Translations under genes and position numbers: made by a program
Shown here: piece after piece, positions 36,031 to 44,501 of the stretch
Position numbering within the stretch: position 1 is the first letter of the stretch
Layout of the letters: each line of letters opens with the position of its first letter
Assembly (NCBI RefSeq): GCF_001637325.1
Contig: NZ_LRXL01000026.1
Coordinates: forward strand, 186,001-250,000
Source: Cochleicola gelatinilyticus
Lineage (GTDB): Bacteria > Bacteroidota > Bacteroidia > Flavobacteriales > Flavobacteriaceae
DNA length: 64,000 nt
Reading direction: 5' to 3'
Notes under the pieces: generated by a model
Told to the model about the DNA's origin: nothing
What the model saw: only the letters and a program-made list of their open reading frames with translations
Databases searched by the model: none

Positions 36031-38067
36031 ATGGCATCACTTTATAACACAAAATACTACCATCGGGACCTTTCTTGGCTTCGATTTAATCACCGGGTCT
36101 TACAAGAAGCATCCGATGTGAAAAATCCATTATACGAGCGCATTAAATTTTTGGCGATCTTTTCTTCTAATCTTGATGAGTTTTTTAGAGTTCGTGTTTC
36201 CGACATTCGGCAAATTAAGAATATCGAAAAGCCTCTTAGAAAAAAGCTTATTACTAAACCCAATAAGGTTTTAAAAGAAATTAAACATCAAGTTCACCTT
36301 CAGCAAGAAGAATTTGGAAGAATTTTTAAAACTGAAATCATTCCGCAGTTAAAAAAGGAATGCATTCATCTTATCGATCATACTCAATTTTCAAGCACTC
36401 AGAAATTGGTTGCTCAAAACTATTTTGAAGACACTCTAAAGGCGAAACTAAATATTGAACATTACAGCACCAAAGACAAGAACAGTATTTTTGTTCGCAA
36501 CGAAGCCTTATACCTTACCGCATTTGAAAATGAAGACACGCTAAAAATCGTAGAAATTCCGAAAGAAGAACCTCGATTTTTTGTGTTTCCGAAGCAAAAT
36601 GGAAATTACTACATCACATTTATAGATGATGTTTTAAAATACAGTTTAAAACAAACTCCCAAGAAAGAAGAGAATCTAAATTTTTATTCTATCAAGATTT
36701 CACGCGATGCCGAATTGTATATTGAAGATGAATTCTCGGGAAATTTAATGGAAAAGATTAAAAAATCGCTTCCAAAACGTAATACTGGGCAAGCCACCCG
36801 AGTATTAATGGATCCTGCTATTCCAAAGAAATTTCAGGAGTTATTAAAGAATGCGTTGGATGTAAATAACACCGATATTATTGAAGGGGGTGTGTATCAT
36901 AATTTTAAAGACTTTTTTGCATTTCCAAATCCAACAAATAAAGATCTTTCAATTAAAGAACTCCCTCCTTTAGAGCATCCTATGCTTTCTAATTACGACA
37001 CAGTTTTTGAAGCAATTGAAGCTAAGGACCAACTGTTGCACTATCCATATCAGTCATTCGAACCCATTATTCAATTAGTGGAGGAGGCAGCTGTAGATCC
37101 AACGGTCACAAAATTAAAGATCACCATTTATCGCGCTGCAGAAAAATCCCGTTTAAATGATGCCATTGCTCTCGCAGCCAAAAAAGGAGTTGAAGTAACG
37201 GTTTTCATTGAAGTTAAAGCCCGTTTCGACGAAAACAACAACCTTAAATGGGGCGCTATTTTTGAAGACAATGGTGCAAATGTTATTTATAGCTATCCAG
37301 ATATTAAAGTGCATTCTAAAATCCTCCTTATTGAACGCAATGTAGAGGATGAAACAAAACGATATGCCTATATCGCTACTGGTAATTTTAATGAGAAAAC
37401 CGCTACACTTTACGTGGATTTCGGATTAATGACCGCTCATAAAAAGATTACCAAAGAATTAAACAAACTCTTTTTAGTACTAGACCGAACGATCATTGTT
37501 CCTAAGACCAAGCGCTTATTAGTCTCTCCATTTACCACGCGCGTAAAATTTGCTGAAATGGTAAATAACGAGATCGAAGCAGCTAACGAAGGGAAAGAGG
37601 CTTATATCATTCTTAAAATGAATAGCCTTGAGGATAAAGACATGATCAAACTTTTATATCGCGCGAGTAATGCCGGTGTGAAAGTGCGTTTATTGATTAG
37701 AGGTATCTGTTCTTTAGTTCCTGGCATTAAAGGGCAGAGTGAACACATAACAGTTACTTCGGTTGTAGATCGCTTTCTAGAACATGGCCGTGTATATATT
37801 TTCGGAAATGTAGGAGAAGAATTAATTTATATAGGTTCTGCCGATTGGATGAAGCGTAATTTAAGCCACCGAATTGAAGTAGTAACACCTATTTATGATG
37901 AGGACCACAAAAAAACAATTCGGGAACTTATCGATATTCAGCTTGCCGACAATGTAAAAGCACGCATTATCGATTCGGAACAAAAAAACAAATTTGTAGA
38001 AAACGATCAGCCAAAAGTACGTTCACAAATTGCTACTTACGAATATTTCGAAAACCATACATCTTAA
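36031..38067 (+). CDS. ppk1: Polyphosphate kinase 1
   Basis: 678 residues, typical length. N-terminal YYHRDLSWLRFNHRVLQEA, then the two phospholipase D-like catalytic domains with VHSKILLIER and LEHGRVYIFGN, TGNFNEKTATLYVDFGLMTA and GSADWMKRNLSHRIEV. It makes polyphosphate from ATP through a phosphohistidine. It stands alone, 97 bases after the kinase gene. Confidence 0.95.
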   Translation: MASLYNTKYYHRDLSWLRFNHRVLQEASDVKNPLYERIKFLAIFSSNLDEFFRVRVSDIRQIKNIEKPLRKKLITKPNKVLKEIKHQVHLQQEEFGRIFKTEIIPQLKKECIHLIDHTQFSSTQKLVAQNYFEDTLKAKLNIEHYSTKDKNSIFVRNEALYLTAFENEDTLKIVEIPKEEPRFFVFPKQNGNYYITFIDDVLKYSLKQTPKKEENLNFYSIKISRDAELYIEDEFSGNLMEKIKKSLPKRNTGQATRVLMDPAIPKKFQELLKNALDVNNTDIIEGGVYHNFKDFFAFPNPTNKDLSIKELPPLEHPMLSNYDTVFEAIEAKDQLLHYPYQSFEPIIQLVEEAAVDPTVTKLKITIYRAAEKSRLNDAIALAAKKGVEVTVFIEVKARFDENNNLKWGAIFEDNGANVIYSYPDIKVHSKILLIERNVEDETKRYAYIATGNFNEKTATLYVDFGLMTAHKKITKELNKLFLVLDRTIIVPKTKRLLVSPFTTRVKFAEMVNNEIEAANEGKEAYIILKMNSLEDKDMIKLLYRASNAGVKVRLLIRGICSLVPGIKGQSEHITVTSVVDRFLEHGRVYIFGNVGEELIYIGSADWMKRNLSHRIEVVTPIYDEDHKKTIRELIDIQLADNVKARIIDSEQKNKFVENDQPKVRSQIATYEYFENHTS

Positions 38068-38294
38068 ACCAAGCACTTAATATCATGGTATTAGTCGCTA
38101 ATATCTCTACCTCCATCCTAATCTAATTCTCGAGTATAAACCCACTCTAATTTTAGATAGGACTGTCTAATTACTAGTTATGTCTCATTAATTTCATTAT
38201 TTACGTAGTTGTATGTTCCCCTACCCTTAGTTCAAAATTTATAGTTGGGTAGGTCCATCAGCAAGAATACCGTTCTGTGTGATACAGAGCTATT

Positions 38295-40058
38295 TTACTT
38301 TACCTCCTCGATCACACTACCACAGGTAAGCATGTCATCCCCAAAATAAGGATTGCGAATTTCTTTTTCAATACTCAACCAGAGTGCACCATTATTGTTA
38401 TTCGCCATAGGACATTTCTGAACATATAGTACGGGTTGCATACTTTTCATCTTGGTTGCTATTGGAATTAAATTTTTATTTACCGTTACAAATTGCTCCC
38501 GTTGTTTTTCGAGATCGCCATTCTCCATCATTATATCTAAACTTTCAATGCTTTTCTTAATAAGTGACCTTACCATGGGCTCAAGACTGTCTATTTCTAT
38601 AGATTTTAAAGATTTTGATGTCGTTCTCGCAAAAGTTGAAACCTGCTTTGCATCGCTCATTACTAAAGCATCCTTCATCTGTAGATAAGGCTTGAGCGCC
38701 ATCTTAAATTGATTTTGAAAATTCTCTGAAAACTTCATTTCTCTCTCGCTGGCAGGCAGTTCCATTTTAGATATTGGCTTCATAGAATCACCACTGTCTC
38801 CTTGATTCATCATAGATTTTTTACCTTGTAGTTGTGCGGCAGCATCTACTGTGAATGTGCCATTGGTTACGATCTCATCACCATTTTTTAAGCCATCTGT
38901 AATTGTATAAATTTCGCCATTTCGGTTACCAATGGTTACTTCGCGCATTTCGAAAATTGGTTCAGTTGGCCGAGTTTTAATATAAACCAATGAACGTTCC
39001 CCTGTCCACATCACGGCAGTTGCAGGAACAGAAATTATTTCAATATCCTTTTTTAATTCTCCATCAATTTTACCTGTAATAAACATTCCTGGTTTAAAGA
39101 GATCATCTGTATTTTTAAGTGTTGCTCTTACAGTAACCGTTCTCGTTGCATTATTTAAGATTGGGTCAATAAAAGAAACCATGGCATTAAATTCTTTATT
39201 GGCATACGCATTGGTTACTACTTTTATTTTTTGACCTACATTTAAATTTGAAATTTGGTTTTCATAAGCATCAAATTCTGCCCAAACCGAATTCAAATTG
39301 CTTACTTTCAAAATGGGCTGACCTTGTTTCACATAATCACCTTCATGTGCCATCACTTCTGAAACAGTACCTGAGACAGTGGCATATACAGGGAAATTAT
39401 CGCGCACGTTTCCAGAGGATTCTATGGCATCAATCTGGCTATCGGAAAGCTTCCAATTTTTTAATTTATTTCGCACTGCTTTATACAATGCTGGCTGCGA
39501 TTCTTTTAAAGAAGCTGTCGTGAGCAATTCTTGTTGTGCAGCGACCAAATTTGGCGCATAAATGGTGGCCAGTGATTGACCACGATTTACTTTTTGTCCT
39601 TCATAATTCACATGTAAGCGCTCAATACGCCCATCAAAATAACTTGCTTGGACCGCATTGTTTTCTTCGTTGGTGGCGATTTTGCCCGAAAGTGAAATCT
39701 GTCCATCATCTTCTAACATAGTACCATTACCCACAATAGTAGTTTGAATGTTGGCCAGTGCCATCGCGTTCTCTGTCATTTTAATCTCATTCATGGCAAG
39801 ACCATCTGCACTAGATTCGGCTGGGATCAAATCCATACCACATATAGGACAATCGCCAGCTTCTGATTGCATAATCTGTGGGTGCATGGAGCAGGTCCAC
39901 ATTTGGTTTTCCGACTTATCTGAGTGGTTGTGAGAGTTGGTCGTGTTAGCTCCATCTTTGTTGGTATTGGCATCATTGCCAGAACTTCCAAAAATGAGCC
40001 AGCCTGCCGCTAAACCCACAGTTACTGCGATTGCTATGTATAAAATATTCTTGTTCAT
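38295..40058 (-). CDS. cusB: CusB-type RND efflux periplasmic adaptor with heavy-metal-binding domain
   Basis: 587 residues. One N-terminal membrane helix, then a heavy-metal-binding Cys motif (WTCSMHPQIMQSEAGDCPICGMDL, about 52-77) and barrel-sandwich/HlyD adaptor domains (RIERLHVNYEGQKVNRGQSL; VSEVMAHEGDYVKQGQPIL). The C-terminal domain is DUF3347-like (FQNQFKMALKPYLQMKDALV...VQKCPMANNNNGALWLS). It links the inner-membrane pump CusA to the TolC-like CusC and hands over Cu(I)/Ag(I). It is the last gene of the copper operon, separated from the DUF305 gene by a structured repeat. Confidence 0.9.
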   Translation of the reverse strand: MNKNILYIAIAVTVGLAAGWLIFGSSGNDANTNKDGANTTNSHNHSDKSENQMWTCSMHPQIMQSEAGDCPICGMDLIPAESSADGLAMNEIKMTENAMALANIQTTIVGNGTMLEDDGQISLSGKIATNEENNAVQASYFDGRIERLHVNYEGQKVNRGQSLATIYAPNLVAAQQELLTTASLKESQPALYKAVRNKLKNWKLSDSQIDAIESSGNVRDNFPVYATVSGTVSEVMAHEGDYVKQGQPILKVSNLNSVWAEFDAYENQISNLNVGQKIKVVTNAYANKEFNAMVSFIDPILNNATRTVTVRATLKNTDDLFKPGMFITGKIDGELKKDIEIISVPATAVMWTGERSLVYIKTRPTEPIFEMREVTIGNRNGEIYTITDGLKNGDEIVTNGTFTVDAAAQLQGKKSMMNQGDSGDSMKPISKMELPASEREMKFSENFQNQFKMALKPYLQMKDALVMSDAKQVSTFARTTSKSLKSIEIDSLEPMVRSLIKKSIESLDIMMENGDLEKQREQFVTVNKNLIPIATKMKSMQPVLYVQKCPMANNNNGALWLSIEKEIRNPYFGDDMLTCGSVIEEVK

Positions 40059-40089
40059 AACTACTAAAGTTTAATTGTATGCACGATGT

Positions 40090-40168
40090 GCGCTAGGGAT
40101 TGCAGCGGCATCCTTTTTAGTGCTTTTCTGCACAAAAAAGATATAGCGAAAAGCCCGCCCGAGCGCCC
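40090..40168. repeat. Structured dispersed repeat, copy C
   Basis: GCGCTAGGGATTGCAGC, hairpin GTGCttttctGCAC, GAAAAGCCCGCCC and AGCGCCC. The ends GCGCT and AGCGC pair; both sides differ from copies A and B (GCGTT/AACGC) by matching changes. Located between cusB and the DUF305 gene. Confidence 0.7.
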
Positions 40169-40176
40169 TAATGCAA

Positions 40177-40668
40177 TTATTTACTATTTTCCAATCGTTC
40201 TATCATTTGCTTCATTTCTTCAATCTCTCTTCGTTGTGCTTTTATAATATCTTCAGCCAATTGCTTTACTTCGGGATCTTGAATATCGGCGCGCTCGCTG
40301 GTTAATATAGCGATAGAGTGATGCGGGATCATTGCTTTCATCCAGAGCACATCGCCCACAGTTGCTTTTTGATTACGTACGAGACCCAAAGCTCCTACAA
40401 ATAGTAGTATACTTCCTAAAACAATGGCGATATTCTTCTTTTTATTTTGATACATCCCGCGCATGGCTACAAACATGATAATGGCCATTGCTGCAATCCC
40501 TAAACAGACCATATAAAAACGCGTTAGACTAAACCATACGTGGTCCCACGCATAGGTATTTAGGTACATTGTAATGTACATGGCGACGAAGGATGCTGCG
40601 AGCATTCCTACGAACTTAGAGTAATTTCCTTTTTTCATTTTGTTGTGATTAGTTTCATTTGAGTTCAT
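40177..40668 (-). CDS. DUF305 family membrane protein
   Basis: 163 residues. Three hydrophobic helices (about 20-40, 50-72, 80-98), then a DUF305 tail with WMKAMIPHHSIAILTSERADIQDPEVKQLAEDIIKAQRREIEEMKQMI. The MIPHH histidines are the hallmark. Such proteins often sit in copper-resistance operons and may bind metal. A second possible start lies ten codons in (MKKGNYSKF). Confidence 0.85.
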   Translation of the reverse strand: MNSNETNHNKMKKGNYSKFVGMLAASFVAMYITMYLNTYAWDHVWFSLTRFYMVCLGIAAMAIIMFVAMRGMYQNKKKNIAIVLGSILLFVGALGLVRNQKATVGDVLWMKAMIPHHSIAILTSERADIQDPEVKQLAEDIIKAQRREIEEMKQMIERLENSK

Positions 40669-40689
40669 CTTTTTTTGAATTTTAAATTA

Positions 40690-43200
40690 TTAATCAATAG
40701 ATTTTGTTCTGAGTCTTAGTGCGTTTGCAATTACAGAAACCGAACTAAAACTCATTGCCAAAGCAGCGATCATGGGCGATAATAAAATTCCGAAAAACGG
40801 GAACAGCACCCCTGCAGCGATGGGCACTCCTAGGGTGTTATATACCAGTGCAAAAAATAGATTTTGTTTGATGTTCTGCATCACTTTATGGCTTAAATTT
40901 CTCGCTTTAACTATGCCGTGCAAATCGCCATTAATCAGTGTTATCATCGCACTTTCAATAGCGACATCGGTTCCTGTACCCATTGCAATCCCCACATCAC
41001 TTTTTGCCAGAGCTGGCGCGTCGTTTATACCGTCCCCCGCCATTGCAACTACGTGACCTTGTTCTTGTAGTTTTTTAACCTCCTCCAGCTTGTTTTCAGG
41101 TAACATTCCCGCTTTAAAATCGGTAAGGTTGAGTTCACTCGCTACTGCCTGAGCAGTTTCGTGATTATCTCCTGTAAGCATTATTACTTCGATGCCTTTG
41201 TCCTGTAACTCTTTAATTGCCTTGGCACTCGTTTCTTTTATTTTATCGCTAATAACCACATAGCCTGAAACTTCGCCATCAATGGATAAGTAGGAAACCG
41301 TTTTTCCCTGTTTCTGAAAGGATTGTGCTTCGCTCTCCATTTCAGAGGACAGCTTGGCATTTGCATACTTCATCATTTTGGCATTTCCCAAATTGAGCTT
41401 CTTACCATCGACCGTTCCTTCTACGCCTTTACCCGTTACTGCACTAAAGTTTTCGGTCTTTGATATTTCGACCTTCTGCTCCTTTCCATATTTCACGGTA
41501 GCTTCGGCAAGGGGATGCTCGCTAGAATTATTAAGGGATGCGATATAATGAATAATTTCGCTTTCACTAAATTGCGCTCCAAAAACACCAATTTTTTCAA
41601 CTGTTGGTTTTCCTTCGGTAATGGTTCCTGTTTTATCTATGATGAGTGTGTCTACCTTATTCATTTTTTCAAGCGCCTCTGCTTTCTTTATAAGCACTCC
41701 ATTTTGGGCGCCTTTACCAACGCCTACCATCACAGACATAGGTGTAGCTAGCCCTAAGGCACAAGGACATGCTATAATCAATACGGCAATGGCATTTACC
41801 AAAGCATACACATAAGCTGGTTCTGGACCCCATATTGCCCATACTGCAAATGTGATTAATGAAATAATAACTACAACAGGTACAAAATAGCCTGAAACCG
41901 TATCGGCCAATTTCTGAATAGGGGCACGACTACGACTAGCATCATTTACCATCTGTATGATTTGTGAAAGAAGAGTATCGCTACCTACTTTTTCGGTTTC
42001 CATCAAGAAAGATTGATTACCGTTAATGGTACCGCTACGTACTTTATCATCTATAGTTTTATTAACTGGGATAGGCTCTCCCGAAATCATTGACTCATCT
42101 ACGGTAGTTTCGCCTTCGGTAATTTTGCCATCCACAGGAATTTTATCTCCAGGTTTTACTCGTAGCAAGTCCCCTTTTTTAATTTGATCGATGGAGACTT
42201 CTTCTTCATTCCCGTTCACTACTTTAATAGCTTTGTTAGGTGCGAGCTTTAATAATTCTTTGACTGCGGAATTAGTTTTGCTATGTGCCCGTGCTTCTAA
42301 AACCTGCCCCATTAAAACCAATGTGAGAATTACGGTAGCGGCTTCAAAATACACGTGGACTGCTCCTGATTCCGTTTTAAATTGCGCAGGAAAAAAGTCT
42401 GGAAACAACATCCCGAAAACACTAAAGAGCCAAGCCACGCCTGCACCTATACCGATTAGTGTAAACATATTGAGATTCCAGGTTTTAATACTTCGATAAG
42501 CACGTTCAAAGAACATCCAAGTAGCATAAAACACTACTGGAATGGAAAGCCCAAATTGAATCCAGTTCCACCATTTCTGTTCCATTACATCGTATAGCGG
42601 ATTGTTGGGAATCATTTCGCTCATAGCGATTAGGAAAATAGGAAGCGTAAAGGCTACTGCTATCCAAAATTTCTTGAGCAAATTCTTATAGGTCTTCTCT
42701 TCTGTAGATAAATCAGGTTCCATCGGTACCAAATCCATTCCGCAAATGGGACAAGCTCCAGGTTCCTCTTTGACAATTTCTGGGTGCATTGGGCACGTCC
42801 ATTGTTCTGAAGTCGTTGCTGACAAATTTTGTTCTTCGACTAAATCCATTCCGCATACTGGGCAATCTCCTGGCTTGTCGTAGGTTTTGTCGCCTTCACA
42901 ATGCATTGGACAGTAGAAGATTCCTGTTCCTTTGCCATTAGGTTTTTGCTTTTTCGCGGAAGCGGAATCATCTTTATGATGATGCTCGCCTGGTTTGTGA
43001 ATACTGTATGAACCGCCATCTTCTTTCAATGCTTTCTGAAATGTTTCGATAGGGATATGAGATTCCATTTCGATGGTCGCCTCTTCTTTCTCTAAATTAA
43101 CCGAAGCGTTAATCACACCTTCCACTTTAGAAAGTGTTTGCTCAACGTGATTTCGGCAACCGTTGCAGGTCATTCCTTGTATGTGATAGGTATGTTTCAT
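40690..43200 (-). CDS. copA: Copper-exporting P1B-type ATPase with two heavy-metal-binding repeats
   Basis: 836 residues. N-terminal HMA domain with MTCNGC, then two CPMHP/CPVCGMDL- and CPMHP/CPICGMDL-type metal-binding repeats (about 95-160). The P-type core has CPC in IIACPCALGLATPMS, DKTGTITEGKP, TGDNHETAQAV and GDGINDAPALAKSDVGIAMG. The HP motif is in NNSSEHPLAEA. It pumps Cu(I)/Ag(I) out of the cytoplasm. The metal-binding repeats are the same type as in the downstream CusB. Two bases separate it from cusC. Confidence 0.95.
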   Translation of the reverse strand: MKHTYHIQGMTCNGCRNHVEQTLSKVEGVINASVNLEKEEATIEMESHIPIETFQKALKEDGGSYSIHKPGEHHHKDDSASAKKQKPNGKGTGIFYCPMHCEGDKTYDKPGDCPVCGMDLVEEQNLSATTSEQWTCPMHPEIVKEEPGACPICGMDLVPMEPDLSTEEKTYKNLLKKFWIAVAFTLPIFLIAMSEMIPNNPLYDVMEQKWWNWIQFGLSIPVVFYATWMFFERAYRSIKTWNLNMFTLIGIGAGVAWLFSVFGMLFPDFFPAQFKTESGAVHVYFEAATVILTLVLMGQVLEARAHSKTNSAVKELLKLAPNKAIKVVNGNEEEVSIDQIKKGDLLRVKPGDKIPVDGKITEGETTVDESMISGEPIPVNKTIDDKVRSGTINGNQSFLMETEKVGSDTLLSQIIQMVNDASRSRAPIQKLADTVSGYFVPVVVIISLITFAVWAIWGPEPAYVYALVNAIAVLIIACPCALGLATPMSVMVGVGKGAQNGVLIKKAEALEKMNKVDTLIIDKTGTITEGKPTVEKIGVFGAQFSESEIIHYIASLNNSSEHPLAEATVKYGKEQKVEISKTENFSAVTGKGVEGTVDGKKLNLGNAKMMKYANAKLSSEMESEAQSFQKQGKTVSYLSIDGEVSGYVVISDKIKETSAKAIKELQDKGIEVIMLTGDNHETAQAVASELNLTDFKAGMLPENKLEEVKKLQEQGHVVAMAGDGINDAPALAKSDVGIAMGTGTDVAIESAMITLINGDLHGIVKARNLSHKVMQNIKQNLFFALVYNTLGVPIAAGVLFPFFGILLSPMIAALAMSFSSVSVIANALRLRTKSID

Positions 43201-43202
43201 TG

Positions 43203-44501
43203 TTATTTGATTAAATAATTAATAACTGACTGCTGATTATAGTACAAATGCACCGATTGAATCTGGTTTATTTGAAATTTTAATTGCAATTCCTGTATAT
43301 CGAGCACATCATTAAAATCTATCGTTCCTGTTTCATAATTCTTTATTAGAATCTCTTCTGCATCCTTGGCTTGTTTTAAGTTCTTCGATTGTGTTCTAAA
43401 TTTAATTCGAGCCTGATTGCGTTGTGATATTGCTTTCGCAAAAGCGGATTCCAATACATTTATTCGTTGTTTTTTTTGCATTTCTATTCCTTGTTGGCGT
43501 AGGTTATTTTGCTTTGTAATAGACTTGTACCTATTATTAAAAATGGGTATTGAAACCGAAACCATAGGCATCACCACGTCTTTTCCGTTGTCTATTGGGT
43601 TCATATCGGTACGCTCGCTTACAGGGAGATAATCTATTCCAAAGCCTATCATAGGTAAGTTTTCACGTTGGTTGAGCAATTCTGATTTAGCTATGGATTC
43701 GTAGAGCTTATCGTATTTGAGCAATTCAGGATTTAGCGATAGTGCGTCTTTTCCGTATATGGGGTCATTCTCTGGAATTTCCATTACTGCGACTAAATCA
43801 ACCGTCCTATTTTCATCCCGATTGAGAAGATTATTGAAGGTTGTTTGTTCTGCGCTAAATTCCTCTTCCAATACTTCTTTTTGCTGCTGCAATTCATTTT
43901 GACGAATTTGCAACCGCAATACATCTACCGCAGATGCCTTGCCTACTTCTACCGAGGTCAGGGCAAGTCGCTCATAGGTTTTTAATAGTTGAATGTTCTC
44001 GTCGAGTACCAGTTGCTTTGCTCTTGTTTCATACAATCGATAATAGGATTGTGCTACAGAGAGCGCTAGTTTTCGTTTGGCGATTGTGATTTCCACATAT
44101 TCAGCTTCGGCCATTGAAGTCGCATAGTTTTCACGTGCGGTAACGGTACCAAACCAGGGCAACATCTGTTTTACACCTATCCGTGCTCTTTGTGCGCCCA
44201 CCCTTGTTTCTGGCTCACTTACAAAATAGCCTGCGCTTATTTCGGTATTAGGTAGCCAGTTTGCTTCATTGACCTTTTCTTCGGCAATATTGTAGCGTAG
44301 TTCAAAAGCCTGAATTTCTGGATTGTTACTTACGGCTTCTTCAATATAGCTTTGTAGTTGTTGCGCCTGCCCGCTGATTGAAATCAGTCCAATGCTCATT
44401 ATTAGTAGTGCGTTCAGATGGGCTTTCGCACTTTGTCTTCGCTCAGCATAAACTTCAGCGGAAACAAACAAAAGACAGATTATGATTTTAATATTTTTCA
44501 T
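43203..44501 (-). CDS. cusC: TolC-family outer-membrane efflux protein (CusC-like) with an in-frame insertion at the signal peptide
   Basis: 432 residues. Outer-membrane efflux family pattern after residue ~47: LQSYIEEAVSNNPEIQAFELRYNIAEEKVNEANWLPNTEISAGYF, then long alpha-helical repeats. The N-terminus is odd: residues 1-11 and 33-47 would together form one normal signal peptide, but residues 12-32 (FVSAEVYAERRQSAKAHLNAL) interrupt it. The inserted DNA (44406-44468) resembles a dispersed repeat common in Bacteroidota (CGCTCAGCATAAACTTCAGC-like). The new N-terminus may itself act as a signal peptide (cleavage after VYA). It overlaps cusA by four bases. Confidence 0.88.
   Translation of the reverse strand: MKNIKIIICLLFVSAEVYAERRQSAKAHLNALLIMSIGLISISGQAQQLQSYIEEAVSNNPEIQAFELRYNIAEEKVNEANWLPNTEISAGYFVSEPETRVGAQRARIGVKQMLPWFGTVTARENYATSMAEAEYVEITIAKRKLALSVAQSYYRLYETRAKQLVLDENIQLLKTYERLALTSVEVGKASAVDVLRLQIRQNELQQQKEVLEEEFSAEQTTFNNLLNRDENRTVDLVAVMEIPENDPIYGKDALSLNPELLKYDKLYESIAKSELLNQRENLPMIGFGIDYLPVSERTDMNPIDNGKDVVMPMVSVSIPIFNNRYKSITKQNNLRQQGIEMQKKQRINVLESAFAKAISQRNQARIKFRTQSKNLKQAKDAEEILIKNYETGTIDFNDVLDIQELQLKFQINQIQSVHLYYNQQSVINYLIK

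Noticed and set aside
38220-38253. Terminator between ppk1 and cusB
   Set aside because: CCTACCC/GGGTAGG can pair, but the loop is 20 bases and no T-run follows on either strand.
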